A stretch of 64,000 nucleotides of DNA, taken from Spirochaetota bacterium. Lineage in GTDB: Bacteria > Spirochaetota > UBA4802 > JAGODF01. The translations under genes were made by a program, and so were the position numbers. Positions 1-9,199 of the stretch are shown here, piece by piece. Each line of letters opens with the position of its first letter. Position 1 is the stretch's first letter. The notes beneath the pieces were generated by a model, which ran no database searches, was not told the DNA's origin, and worked only from the letters and a program-made list of their open reading frames with translations. The stretch spans positions 62,001 to 126,000 of the forward strand of contig JARKUF010000004.1 of assembly GCA_029974015.1 (NCBI GenBank), read 5' to 3'.

Positions 1-19
1 GCCTCTTCGGGAGACAGCC

Positions 20-1282
20 ATGATAGACCCAAAACTCATCCGCGACAATCTTGACCTCATCAGCGATGTGCTCAAAAGAAGGAACATGAAGGGCGTAGTC
101 AATCTCCAGGAGCTTGGCGGCATCAACGACCGCCGCAGGGCGCTCATCACGCGGGCCGATGAACTCCGTGAAAAGCGCAACAGGGTCTCGAAGGAAATCG
201 GCGTCAGAAAAGCAAAAAAGGAAGACGCGGCGGACCTCATGGCGGAAATGCAGGGCGTCTCGGAAGGCATCAGGGAAACTGAGAAAGAGCTTGAGAAGAT
301 AAACGAAAAGTTTGACGATATGGCGCTGTCGCTCCCCAATCTCCTTGACGCCTCGGTGCCCGACGGCCTGGGGGAAGAGGACAATGCGGTGGTCCGCACA
401 TGGGGTGAAAAACCGAAATTCGATTTTACACCCCGCCCCCATTTTGAAATCGGAGTTGAGCACAATATTCTCGATTTTGAGCGCGGCGTGAAGCTCGCCG
501 GGGCGCGCTTCTATGTTTACCGGGGCCTGGCCGCGCGCATGGAGCGCGCCATCATCAACTTTATGCTGGACCTCCACACCCGGGAGCACGGATACACCGA
601 GGTCTTCGGCCCCTTCATCGTGAACGACGAGAGCATGATTGGGACCGGCCAGTATCCCAAGTTTAAGGACGAATATTACCGGATTGACCGCGACGGGCTT
701 TCTCTCATTCCCACTGCCGAAGTCCCCCTGACAAACCTTTACCGCGACGAGATCATCGAGGGCGAAAACCTTCCGATATATGTTACCATGCAGTCTTCCT
801 GCTTCCGCCGAGAGGCGGGTTCGGCGGGGAAGGACACCCGGGGCCTCATTCGGGTCCACCAGTTCCAGAAGGTGGAGCTGGTGAAATTCGTGGAGCCCGA
901 AACTTCAATGGATGAGCTTGAGAAGCTTACGGCGGCCGCCGAGGAGGTGCTGAAGCGCCTCAACCTGCATTATCGCGTGGTGCTCCTCTGCAGCGCCGAC
1001 ACATCCGCCGCGTCGTGCAAAACATACGACATCGAGGTTTGGATGCCGGGCCTCGAACGATATGTGGAGATATCTTCCTGTTCTAATTTCCTCGATTATC
1101 AGGCGCGCCGCGCGCGCATCCGCTACAGAAAGTCTAAGGGAGAGAAGCCCGCCCTCCTACATACCCTGAACGGTTCGGGACTGGCGGCGGGGCGCACCCT
1201 CGCGGCGGTGATGGAGAACTATCAGCGTGCGGACGGCGCCATCGAAATCCCCGAGGTGCTGAAGCCGTACATGGAACGCTGA
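20..1282 (+). CDS. serS: Seryl-tRNA synthetase
   Basis: Cytoplasmic class II aminoacyl-tRNA synthetase that charges tRNA-Ser with serine. The 420-residue protein has the usual length. The N-terminal 105 residues are charged and heptad-like, as expected of the tRNA-binding coiled-coil arm, and begin with MIDPKLIRDN, typical of SerRS. Motif 2 lies near residue 262 (FRREAGSAGKDTRG) and motif 3 near residue 384 (NGSGLAAGRTLAAVMENY). The ATG follows a GGGAGACAG ribosome site. The stop codon overlaps the next start by one base (TGATG), so the downstream RtcA-like gene is probably translationally coupled. The upstream context lies outside the window. Confidence 0.98.
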   Translation: MIDPKLIRDNLDLISDVLKRRNMKGVVNLQELGGINDRRRALITRADELREKRNRVSKEIGVRKAKKEDAADLMAEMQGVSEGIRETEKELEKINEKFDDMALSLPNLLDASVPDGLGEEDNAVVRTWGEKPKFDFTPRPHFEIGVEHNILDFERGVKLAGARFYVYRGLAARMERAIINFMLDLHTREHGYTEVFGPFIVNDESMIGTGQYPKFKDEYYRIDRDGLSLIPTAEVPLTNLYRDEIIEGENLPIYVTMQSSCFRREAGSAGKDTRGLIRVHQFQKVELVKFVEPETSMDELEKLTAAAEEVLKRLNLHYRVVLLCSADTSAASCKTYDIEVWMPGLERYVEISSCSNFLDYQARRARIRYRKSKGEKPALLHTLNGSGLAAGRTLAAVMENYQRADGAIEIPEVLKPYMER

Positions 1283-2322
1283 TGGGGCCCAAAGGGAAGG
1301 CCGATTGGCCGGCCGCCGGAGACCCGCGTTTTACCGCTCTTGAGCAGATGATTGATATAAGTCCACATGCAGTCGATTGGGTTTCGTTCCGGCAGGCCCT
1401 TTCCCTGTCTCTTGCCACGGGAAAACCCTTTGCGTACCGTGGGGCCATGCGGTTCATCAATGAAAATCCGCCCTATTCCGCCTTCCTCTCGGACTTTGAC
1501 ATGTTTTTCCAGGAACAGGGCCTTGGGCATTTTATGGCGGAAGGGGACGACATTTCCTTTACGCCGAAGGGGCCGCTTTCCTTTGGGTCGTACCGCGTGA
1601 CAGTGAACCCCTATTCCTCCGCCGTGGAGATGCTGCTCCTCCTCGCCCTTCCGCTTTTTAATTGCCCGTTTCGCACGAAGCTTTTATTCAGCGGAGTGTC
1701 CCATTCCCCCCTCTCACCGGGTACGTCATGGATGAAGGAGTCGTTCCTGGCCGTGTTAGAGCAAATGGGCCTCTATGCCGGAGTTTCTTTGCGCAGGTTT
1801 GGATTTTACGGCAGCGGCGGCGGTGTCATGGAAGCGCGGGTTTATCCGTCAGAAGCGAAGGCCGTGAAGTTGGCCGCGCGTGGCGAGTTGACATGTACCG
1901 GCGTCCGTGTGTACATCGCCCACCTCGATACGGCAATCGCTGTGAAGCAGAAGGAGGCGCTCCGGGAAACCCTCGGGCTGGACCAGGCCCGGGCTGGGAT
2001 ACTCGAAGTGCAGGACTGCGATGGGGCCTGGAACCACGCCGAGGCGTATCTCGCGATGGCCGGTTTTCCCATAGTACTGTGGGAAAGCGCTCCGGTGTAC
2101 AATCTTGATGGAAAGAACATCTTCACCGAGGAGACCGCTTTCCGGGCCGCCGAATCCCTGGCGCTCCGCGCCAGGGAGTTTATCGCATCGGGGAAATTGC
2201 CTTCGGATTTGGTGAGGGAAGCGGCCCCCTTCGCCATTATGACAGGAAGCGAGATAGGCCTCGATAGTTATCCGGATGTTGTTCTGGAAGCCGGAGACAT
2301 TGCCCGCATGTTTTTGGGCTGA
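1282..2322 (+). CDS. Divergent RtcA-fold protein (RNA 3'-phosphate cyclase-like)
   Basis: A 346-residue protein resembling RNA 3'-terminal phosphate cyclase (RtcA), a cytoplasmic enzyme that adenylylates RNA 3'-phosphates. Matching blocks are FRQALSLSLATGKPF (about 36-50), SHSPLSPGTSWMKESFLAVL (about 140-160), FYGSGGGVMEARVYP (about 175-189), and a C-terminal stretch with FTEETAFRAAESLALRAREF. Two expected signatures are missing: the N-terminal glycine-rich GGGQ before the first block, and the C-terminal SxHLLTN histidine that receives AMP in E. coli RtcA, where this protein reads GLDSYPDVVLEAGDIARMFL. It may therefore be a non-adenylylating relative, analogous to eukaryotic Rcl1. The family is inferred from motif recall, not from a search. 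It is coupled to serS by a one-base overlap. Confidence 0.72.
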   Translation: MGPKGKADWPAAGDPRFTALEQMIDISPHAVDWVSFRQALSLSLATGKPFAYRGAMRFINENPPYSAFLSDFDMFFQEQGLGHFMAEGDDISFTPKGPLSFGSYRVTVNPYSSAVEMLLLLALPLFNCPFRTKLLFSGVSHSPLSPGTSWMKESFLAVLEQMGLYAGVSLRRFGFYGSGGGVMEARVYPSEAKAVKLAARGELTCTGVRVYIAHLDTAIAVKQKEALRETLGLDQARAGILEVQDCDGAWNHAEAYLAMAGFPIVLWESAPVYNLDGKNIFTEETAFRAAESLALRAREFIASGKLPSDLVREAAPFAIMTGSEIGLDSYPDVVLEAGDIARMFLG

Positions 2323-2396
2323 AACGGTGAAACGCAGCTTCTCCGCAGTTTTTTTTATCTTTTTACGTTTTTTTAGGTGGCGCCATTTATATCGCT

Positions 2397-2771
2397 TTAT
2401 TCGAGCCCGTCTCCCAGGATGTCATCCAGTTCTTTCCTGCTCTGCATCTTCATGAGTGATTCTTCATCCCGGATGTACCTGAATTGACCAAGTGTCCCCG
2501 ATATTTTCAGCACCCCTTTGATGACGTCGTTCACGTTCATGAGGTAGAGGGCGATTCCCAATTCCTCTAACTTCCGGGATATCTTCAAAAGAATTCCCAG
2601 GGCCGCACTGTCGATGTAGGGAACCGCGTCAAAATTGAACACGATATTGTCTATGCCTTGGTGGCCTTGTTCCATGGCGTCTTTTTCTATAATGCTGGCG
2701 TCAGTAAACGTAATATCGCCATGGATGTCGAAAATGGCGAATATGTATTTATTCCTGATTGTGTAGTGCAT
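2397..2771 (-). CDS. STAS-domain protein (anti-sigma factor antagonist family)
   Basis: A 124-residue single STAS domain, the fold of SpoIIAA/RsbV proteins that bind anti-sigma kinases when unphosphorylated. The phospho-acceptor region reads VPYIDSAALGILLKI, with the expected Asp-Ser pair. A charged tail of about 25 residues follows the fold (SLMKMQSRKELDDILGD). ATG at 2771 is preferred over the in-frame GTG at 2780 because GGGGTGG sits five bases upstream of it. The gene is convergent with the RtcA-like gene and stands alone. It is one of four STAS genes in the window; its partner kinase is not adjacent. Confidence 0.88.
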   Translation of the reverse strand: MHYTIRNKYIFAIFDIHGDITFTDASIIEKDAMEQGHQGIDNIVFNFDAVPYIDSAALGILLKISRKLEELGIALYLMNVNDVIKGVLKISGTLGQFRYIRDEESLMKMQSRKELDDILGDGLE

Positions 2772-3040
2772 GGTGGCCACCCCGGTGGAAATACGCAGAA
2801 ACTTTACAATAGAGTACTATGCGGCGCTTTTTTTACAAATAAAATTCAAATCACTACCTGTCGGAAGAAATGACGGCTGTGGTGATGCGGGTTAATTTGG
2901 CGAAAAGAGATAAAATATATATATAAACATATTTGATTATGTGTTAATTTTTATGCGGCTTAACCCGGTAAGAAGTAACGCTTTTCCCGAATTGTATGTT
3001 TTCAGATGATAAATTATGGACGATAACCTCTATTGCTTTG

Positions 3041-3140
3041 ATTTTCCCGTCCGCCTTCGGCGGGCGGAAAAACATGGGGCTGAATTTGCCAGCAGACAAT
3101 TTATGGGAATATTAAAAAACTTAATATTTGGGTTTTCCAG
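3041..3140 (+). repeat. Dispersed palindromic element, copy A
   Basis: GC-rich hairpin core CCGTCCGCCTTCGGCGGGCGG flanked by T-rich and A-rich arms, followed by the shared tail (GAATTTGCCAG, then CAATTTATGGGA, then an A/T-rich end). It lies in the roughly 515-bp gap between the STAS gene and mcsA. The rest of that gap upstream (2830-3000) is strongly A+T rich and holds no convincing gene. Confidence 0.8.
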
Positions 3141-3235
3141 ATGTTATATGTCGCCGTACCCGGGTTTTAATCCCTTAAAAAATCAAGTAACCATCTATTA
3201 GATGGAGTTCCCCTGGCTTTTTTTTCTTTTTATGA

Positions 3236-3263
3236 TTGCAACGCCGTGTGCCTGGTGAATAAT
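3236..3263 (+). promoter_or_regulatory. Candidate sigma-70-type promoter for mcsA-mcsB-clpC
   Basis: TTGCAA (3236-3241), 16-base spacer, AATAAT (3258-3263), ending 24 bases before the mcsA ATG. No CIRCE inverted repeat and no CtsR-like heptad direct repeat were seen between here and mcsA. Confidence 0.4.
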
Positions 3264-3286
3264 GACAGAGTATTGGTGAAAAAGTC

Positions 3287-3826
3287 ATGAAGTGCGAAAA
3301 TTGCCGCCAGAACGATGCGACCATACATCTCACCGAGATTGTCCAGAACGTGAAGTCTGAATACCATCTTTGCGAAAAGTGCGCCCGCCGGGCTGGCATC
3401 AACTCCAGGTTTTCGAATTTTTCACTATCGGTTCCCGACATGCTGTCATTCCTTGACCTCGATGAGGTGGGAGATGCCGTGGACAATATGGCGTGCACCA
3501 ACTGCGGCCTCACCTTCTTCGAGTACAAGAGGGCGGGGAAGCTCGGATGCGCCCATTGCTACAACTGTTTAAAGACGTCCCTGGGACCGATTATACGGAA
3601 CTACCACGGAAACGACAGGCATGTGGGGAAAGTTCCGTCCAACTATACGGTAGCGAACTGCTGGCCCGACGCCTTCCCGGAGAATAAAAATCGGGAAAGG
3701 GAAAAGGGGCTCGCCGAACTGCGCTCCATGCTCCAATCGGCCATAGCAGACGAGCGCTACGAGGACGCGGCGGTCCTCCGGGACAGAATCAGGGAAATGG
3801 AAATGGAAACGGTTCCGGGAGATTAA
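3287..3826 (+). CDS. mcsA: McsA-like zinc-finger activator of protein arginine kinase
   Basis: A 179-residue cytoplasmic protein with two CxxC pairs in the first half (CENCRQNDATIHL and CEKCARRAG; then CTNCG and CAHCYNC) and a UVR motif at the C-terminus (ERYEDAAVLRDRIREME). This is the architecture of McsA, which binds zinc and activates the McsB arginine kinase. The middle segment TSLGPIIRNYHGNDRHVGK is typical of the family. It is the first gene of a compact operon, with mcsB beginning six bases after its stop. In Bacillota the operon normally starts with the repressor gene ctsR; none is present here and the upstream gene faces the other way. Confidence 0.93.
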   Translation: MKCENCRQNDATIHLTEIVQNVKSEYHLCEKCARRAGINSRFSNFSLSVPDMLSFLDLDEVGDAVDNMACTNCGLTFFEYKRAGKLGCAHCYNCLKTSLGPIIRNYHGNDRHVGKVPSNYTVANCWPDAFPENKNREREKGLAELRSMLQSAIADERYEDAAVLRDRIREMEMETVPGD

Positions 3827-3832
3827 ACCGTC

Positions 3833-4876
3833 ATGCTGGAAAAACTCCTGAAAAAGTCCGGTTCCTGGGACGAAACCGGGCCGGGTTCCGATGTCGTTAT
3901 TTCCACGAGGGTACGACTGGCGAGGAACATGTCTTCCGTCCCGTTTCCCCACCGCCAGGACGACCTGGATGCCACGGTCCTTGAATCGGCGTCCCGGCGG
4001 TTCATACGCGAATCTCGATACGGGGACAATGTTTACCTTGTTGAGCTTGAGAGAGTCGGCTCGAACGACAAACGCTTCCTCCGGGAGAGGAACATTATCA
4101 CCAGCGAGCTTGAAAGCTCTCCCAATGCCCTGGCGATCATCGAAAACGATGAACACTTCGTGATACTGGTCAACGAAGAGGACCATTTTCGCATTCAGGT
4201 GATACGTCCGGGCCTCCAGATAGGGCCATGCATGGAACTGGCGGACCGGGTGGACGACGAGCTCAACCGGTTTGTCTCCTACGCCTGGTCCGACGATCTT
4301 GGATATCTTGGGGCGTGCCCGTCCAATACGGGGACGGGACTCAAGGTGTCTCTCATGCTGCACCTTCCTATGGTCACGGCATCAAAGAAACTTTCGAATA
4401 TCGCCTCTGTTCTGAAGGAGAAAATGGTGCTTTTAAAGGGCATTACGGGAAACGGCATGGAAACGGTGGGAAGCTTGTTTTACGTGTCCAATAATGTCGC
4501 CCTGGGGCTTTCCGAGATCGATATTGCCGAGCTTATGGACGGTACGGCAGACTTCCTCATGGGCGAGGAAAACGATGCCCGCGACGCCTGCCTGGCCGAT
4601 GATCGGACCAGGTTCGAGGACAGGATTTGGCGCTCCCTGGGCATCCTGAGATACGGCCGCAGCGTGAACTATATTGAGGCCGTAGAGCATCTTTCTAATG
4701 TCCGCCTTGGAGTGATACTGTCGGTCATAAAAAATATTGATTTGCACAGGATTAATGATTTAATGGTAAATATACAGTGGTCGCACCTTCAGAGGTATGC
4801 GGGAAAAATTTTCCAGGACCTCTCGGAATGCGACACGTACCGGGCCGACTATCTCCGGTCCCATTTGGAGTATTGA
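3833..4876 (+). CDS. mcsB: Protein arginine kinase McsB
   Basis: A 347-residue phosphagen-kinase-fold enzyme that phosphorylates arginines on damaged proteins and marks them for ClpCP degradation. Signatures are intact: VISTRVRLARNM near residue 22, the NEEDHFRIQVI loop near 113 and CPSNTGTGLKVSLMLHLP near 162, which carries the catalytic-site cysteine region of phosphagen kinases. The C-terminal third corresponds to the phosphoarginine-sensing domain of McsB and is absent from metazoan creatine/arginine kinases. A GGGAG ribosome site precedes the ATG. It sits between mcsA and clpC with gaps of 6 and 12 bases, supporting one transcript. Confidence 0.95.
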   Translation: MLEKLLKKSGSWDETGPGSDVVISTRVRLARNMSSVPFPHRQDDLDATVLESASRRFIRESRYGDNVYLVELERVGSNDKRFLRERNIITSELESSPNALAIIENDEHFVILVNEEDHFRIQVIRPGLQIGPCMELADRVDDELNRFVSYAWSDDLGYLGACPSNTGTGLKVSLMLHLPMVTASKKLSNIASVLKEKMVLLKGITGNGMETVGSLFYVSNNVALGLSEIDIAELMDGTADFLMGEENDARDACLADDRTRFEDRIWRSLGILRYGRSVNYIEAVEHLSNVRLGVILSVIKNIDLHRINDLMVNIQWSHLQRYAGKIFQDLSECDTYRADYLRSHLEY

Positions 4877-4888
4877 TACGGGAGACTC

Positions 4889-7369
4889 ATGTTCGAATTT
4901 ACTAAAAGATCGAGAAAAGTCCTGGATATCCTCGCCCAATCCGAGGGCCGCCGTCTCTGTTCCGATTCTCTGGGGCCCGAGCATGTGATGCTGGCCTTGC
5001 TAAAAGATGAAGATTCCGTGGCGTCCCGCATTCTTAAATCCCTGAATATAAACTTCGATCTTTTGAAGAAGAACATCGAAGATGCCGTAAAACGGCCCGG
5101 CTCCGCCATCATCCTGGGGAATGTTCCCATCAATGCCAGGTTCACCAAGATCATCGACCTCGCCAAGGACGAGGCGCGGAAGCTGAAGAACGGCTACATT
5201 GGCACGGAGCACCTTCTCCTTTCTCTCTTCCGGGACGGAAGCTGCGCCGGCCTTGACGATCTTACGAACGGAGGCGTGGACTATAAGGCAATCAAAGGCG
5301 CGATTGTGAAGATCCTCGGCCTAAATGCCCAGCCGGTTTTCGGCGGTAAGACCCTGGAGAAGGGAAAGACGGCCCTCCTGGAAGAGTTTGCGCAAAACCT
5401 TACCCAGCTCGCCTCGGAGGGGAAGATGGACCCGGTTATCGGCCGCCAGAAGGAGATCGAGAGGGCCATCCGCATCCTCACAAGGAAAACGAAGAACAAC
5501 CCCATTCTCATCGGTGAGGCAGGTGTGGGGAAAACCGCCATCGTCGAGGGTTTGGCACAGCGCATCGTCGCGGGCGATGTCCCGGAGTCGATCCAGAACA
5601 AACGCGTCATGTCCCTGGATATGGCTTCCATAGTAGCCGGGACCAAGTATCGCGGCGAGTTCGAAGACCGCCTCAAGCGCATCATGAAGGAGATCAGGGA
5701 AGCCGACGACGTCATCATATTTATTGACGAACTTCACACCATCATCGGGGCCGGGGCCGCCGAAGGGGCCATCGACGCGGCCAATATGCTGAAACCCTCC
5801 CTGGCCAGGGGGGAACTCCAGTGTATCGGCGCAACGACGCTTAATGAATACAGAATGTACATCGAAAAGGACGCGGCCCTGGAGCGCCGGTTCCAGACGG
5901 TGTACGTGGAGGAGCCGACCTTCGATGAGGCCCTGGACATCCTTCACGGCATCAAGGCGAAGTACGAGAGCTTCCATAAGGTGAAGTACACCGATGACGC
6001 CATCTACAAGGCGGTCTTTCTTTCCGACCGCTATATCCATGACCGTTTTCTCCCCGACAAAGCTATCGACATTATCGACGAGGCGGGTTCCAAGGCGCGA
6101 TACGACAATCATGAGAAACCTTCCGACATACAGGAGCTTGAGAAGGAGATAGACCTTCTCAACGAAAAAAAGAACGACCTGGTGAAATTGCAGGAATACG
6201 AGCAGGCCGCGGCGGTGCGGGACCAGATCAACGAAAAACGAAAGGCCCTCTCCACGAAAGTGAACGACTGGCAGCAGAAGACCAACGAATACCAGATTGT
6301 CGTGGACCACGGCCAGGTGGCCCTCATCGTGGCCCAGTGGACGGGTATTCCCGTGGAAAGCATGGAAGAATCCGAGGCGGAGAAGCTCCTTCGCATGGAA
6401 GAGGAACTCCACCGTCGTATTATCGGACAAAACGAGGCGATCAGCAGTATCTCAAGGGCCATCCGCCGGTCAAGGACTGGGCTTAAAACCGCCAACCGCC
6501 CCATCGGCTCCTTCGTGTTTTTAGGCCCCACCGGGGTAGGGAAAACTGAGCTGGCGAAGGCCCTTGCGGAATTTCTCTTCGACGACGACGGCGCCCTGGT
6601 GCGCCTGGACATGTCGGAGTACATGGAGAAGCACGCAGTGTCGCGCATCATAGGAGCGCCGCCGGGCTATATCGGATACGACGAAGGAGGACAGCTCACG
6701 GAGAAGGTGAAGCGCAAGCCGTTTTCCGTGGTACTCTTCGACGAAATCGAAAAGGCCCATCCCGACGTTTTCAATATCCTACTGCAAATACTGGAGGAGG
6801 GCGAACTTACGGACAACAACGGCACCGCCGTGAGCTTCCGCGACACCATCATCATCATGACCTCCAACATAGGCGGCCGCGAGATTGCCGCATCCGCGCG
6901 GATGGGTTTCATCGGCTCCATCGAGGAAGGTTCCGGCGATAAGGACACCCATTTCAAGGAATTGAAACGCCTATTCAGCCCGGAATTCATCAACCGCCTT
7001 GATGAGGTGGTCTACTTCCATCCCCTCGACCGGAAACATATCCGCAAGATCGTGGACCTGATGCTGCACGATGTGAATGAAAGACTCAGTGAAAAGGGTA
7101 TTGAGCTCCTTTTTTCCAGGGGCGCCAGGGCGCATCTCGCGGAAAGCGGGTTTGACGAAAAATTCGGCGCCCGGTACCTGAGAAGGGCCGTTCAGAACGA
7201 AGTGGAGGACCCCCTGGCCATGGAAATGCTCAAAGGGCGGTTTGAAAACGCCCGGAAGATTTTCGTGGGCATGAAGTCGAAGCGCATCTTTTTCAGGGCC
7301 CTTCGTGATGAGAAAGAAGAAAACGCCGGGGGCGGCGCCGAGGCGGAGCCGGTCCGGCGTGGTTTGTGA
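4889..7369 (+). CDS. clpC: ClpC-type AAA+ unfoldase
   Basis: An 826-residue Hsp100 unfoldase expected to feed arginine-phosphorylated substrates to ClpP. Order of domains: Clp N-terminal double repeat (1-150), first AAA+ module with Walker A GEAGVGKT near 208 and Walker [10 protein letters not shown], a middle domain containing a UVR motif ([17 protein letters not shown] near 435) that distinguishes ClpC from ClpA and ClpB, and second AAA+ module with GPTGVGKT near 545 and [25 protein letters not shown] precedes the ATG. The Gly/Ala/Glu-rich C-terminus is unremarkable. No clpP is present in the window. Confidence 0.97.
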   Translation: MFEFTKRSRKVLDILAQSEGRRLCSDSLGPEHVMLALLKDEDSVASRILKSLNINFDLLKKNIEDAVKRPGSAIILGNVPINARFTKIIDLAKDEARKLKNGYIGTEHLLLSLFRDGSCAGLDDLTNGGVDYKAIKGAIVKILGLNAQPVFGGKTLEKGKTALLEEFAQNLTQLASEGKMDPVIGRQKEIERAIRILTRKTKNNPILIGEAGVGKTAIVEGLAQRIVAGDVPESIQNKRVMSLDMASIVAGTKYRGEFEDRLKRIMKEIREADDVIIFIDELHTIIGAGAAEGAIDAANMLKPSLARGELQCIGATTLNEYRMYIEKDAALERRFQTVYVEEPTFDEALDILHGIKAKYESFHKVKYTDDAIYKAVFLSDRYIHDRFLPDKAIDIIDEAGSKARYDNHEKPSDIQELEKEIDLLNEKKNDLVKLQEYEQAAAVRDQINEKRKALSTKVNDWQQKTNEYQIVVDHGQVALIVAQWTGIPVESMEESEAEKLLRMEEELHRRIIGQNEAISSISRAIRRSRTGLKTANRPIGSFVFLGPTGVGKTELAKALAEFLFDDDGALVRLDMSEYMEKHAVSRIIGAPPGYIGYDEGGQLTEKVKRKPFSVVLFDEIEKAHPDVFNILLQILEEGELTDNNGTAVSFRDTIIIMTSNIGGREIAASARMGFIGSIEEGSGDKDTHFKELKRLFSPEFINRLDEVVYFHPLDRKHIRKIVDLMLHDVNERLSEKGIELLFSRGARAHLAESGFDEKFGARYLRRAVQNEVEDPLAMEMLKGRFENARKIFVGMKSKRIFFRALRDEKEENAGGGAEAEPVRRGL

Positions 7370-7391
7370 AGGGCCGGGCGGGCGGCCATGG

Positions 7392-9017
7392 TCACTCCTT
7401 TTTCTTTTTAAAAACTCCCAGGACCTTCTTTATGATCGACTTCTTTTCCTGCTTCGGTTTGCCGGCCGGGGCGGAGTAATTGTCTCCGTATTTTTTCTTG
7501 TAATAGTCTATCCGTTGGTCCAGGGATGCGTTTTTCGGCGCGGCGGGACGTTTTTCTCCAGTCGTGGCGTGGGTTGATCCCGGAGCGGCTCCGGTCCCGC
7601 TTTTCCTGCCGCGCTTTTTGCGGCGTTTTTTTATTTCATCGCCGGTCCGGGGTGCTTCAACTTTTGCCGCACCAGGGGAATGGGGACGCTGTTCCAGCTT
7701 TTCACGGCTTTCCCTGTTTTCCCGGACGTCACGGCGCTTTCCCTCCCTGGCGGTACCGCGGTCCCTGGGTTCTCCGCGCTTGCCGCGGCCGCTTCTGTCG
7801 CCCCGCTTTTCTCTTCCGCCGCGGCGGTCGCCCCGATCGCCGCGCCCGTCGCGATCGAGATGGAAGCGCATCCCCTTGCTCAAATCCTCGGCATAGAGGC
7901 TTTCGTCGGCCCATTCCACAGGGATTTTCATCTTCGTATAGGCTTCCACGGCTTCGAGCCCGTAGACGAACTTTTCACATACAAGGCTGATGGCGCGCCC
8001 TTCCTTCCCAACGCGCCCCGTGCGGCCGATGCGGTGGACGTAGCTTTCCGTGTTTTCCGGCAGATCGTAGTTCACCACGAGCTCCAGGTCGTTGATGTGA
8101 AGTCCTCTGGAGGCGACATCCGTGGCGACGAGAAACTTCAGGGTCCCGTCCTTGATGCTGTCGATGATCTGGAGCCGCTTGTTCTGGGGGAGGTCGCCGA
8201 TGATGTACTCGCAATGTATTCCGTTCTTTTCCAGACGTTTCGCCACCTCATGGGCCGCCCGTTTGGTATTGGTGAAGATGATGGCATTGGCTGGATTTTC
8301 GCTTTTCAGTATCCCCAGCAGAAGGCTGATTTTTTCCAGGCTTCCCACATGGTACAGTTTCTGCCGTATGGTGTCGACGGTTATGTGGTCCGGAGAGAGT
8401 TCCACTTGTTCCGGCTCGTTCATGTATTCATATGCGATTTTGCGCACCTCGTAGTTAAGGGTGGCGCTGAAGAGCATGGTCTGGCGCTCCCCCTTGGGGG
8501 GCATTTTTCGGATGATCTTCTTTAAATCGGGCAGGAAGCCCATGTCGAAGAGGCGGTCCGCCTCGTCTATCACCAGTATGTCCACATCGCTGAAATCGAG
8601 TTTGCCCATCTGATTGAAGTCGATGAGCCGACCCGGCGTGCCGATGATGATGTCCACTCCCTGTTTTAGAAGTTTCTCCTGATGGGTATAGCCGACGCCG
8701 CCGTAAAATACCCCTGCTGCGAAGGGGAGATGCTTGCCTAACATTTTCGCTTCTTTCTCAATTTGGGAGGCGAGCTCTCTTGTTGGGGCCACGATGAGGG
8801 CCCTTTTTTTCCTGTCCTGGCTCTCCAGCATCATCTGAAAAATGGGGATGAGAAAGGCCGCGGTTTTTCCTGAGCCCGTCTGGGACTGGACGAAAAGGTC
8901 TTTTTGGTTATGGGTGTGGTGGAAGGCCGCTTCCTGAACAGGGAGGGCCTCGGTAAAACCTGCCTCGTGTATTCCCCGCAGAAGCGCCTCGTGGAGGTTA
9001 AATTCCTCGAATTTCAT
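7392..9017 (-). CDS. DEAD-box ATP-dependent RNA helicase with basic RG-rich tail
   Basis: A 541-residue RNA helicase of the RhlE/CshA class. Conserved motifs in order: Q-motif region FTEALPVQEAA (21-31), motif I SQTGSGKT (45-52), PTRELA (near 78), TPGRLID (near 127), DEAD at 151-154, motif III SAT, and HRIGRTGRVGKEG near 335. The last 155 residues are low complexity, rich in Arg, Gly, Asp and Lys, and end with a Lys-rich segment (KKVLGVFKKKKE); such tails usually add non-specific RNA binding. It ends just past the convergent clpC. Likely roles are ribosome assembly or mRNA turnover, which the sequence alone cannot separate. Confidence 0.95.
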   Translation of the reverse strand: MKFEEFNLHEALLRGIHEAGFTEALPVQEAAFHHTHNQKDLFVQSQTGSGKTAAFLIPIFQMMLESQDRKKRALIVAPTRELASQIEKEAKMLGKHLPFAAGVFYGGVGYTHQEKLLKQGVDIIIGTPGRLIDFNQMGKLDFSDVDILVIDEADRLFDMGFLPDLKKIIRKMPPKGERQTMLFSATLNYEVRKIAYEYMNEPEQVELSPDHITVDTIRQKLYHVGSLEKISLLLGILKSENPANAIIFTNTKRAAHEVAKRLEKNGIHCEYIIGDLPQNKRLQIIDSIKDGTLKFLVATDVASRGLHINDLELVVNYDLPENTESYVHRIGRTGRVGKEGRAISLVCEKFVYGLEAVEAYTKMKIPVEWADESLYAEDLSKGMRFHLDRDGRGDRGDRRGGREKRGDRSGRGKRGEPRDRGTAREGKRRDVRENRESREKLEQRPHSPGAAKVEAPRTGDEIKKRRKKRGRKSGTGAAPGSTHATTGEKRPAAPKNASLDQRIDYYKKKYGDNYSAPAGKPKQEKKSIIKKVLGVFKKKKE

Positions 9018-9199
9018 GGTATGTGGTGTTCCTTGATGTAATAGAGATGACTTGTTGCGAAACTCCGTTTAGTTCACCGGGGTGCCCCTGGCGGGGCGTT
9101 TCAACGGTTTTATACCCTGGTCCCCATGGAAACAACCGTGTAAAGTAACAAGTGCGGCTTTTACGCCTGAAATACCCTGGTATAGAAAAGGCACTACCG

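Noticed and set aside
3140-3286. CIRCE or CtsR operator upstream of mcsA
   Set aside because: I looked for the TTAGCACTC-N9-GAGTGCTAA inverted repeat and for heptad direct repeats and found neither.
5321-6430. A 369-codon open frame antisense to clpC
   Set aside because: It is a reverse-strand shadow of the strongly conserved ClpC reading frame, caused by codon bias; no independent start signal.
7680-8525. A 281-codon open frame opposite the DEAD-box helicase
   Set aside because: It lies fully within the helicase gene on the other strand and shows no domain.
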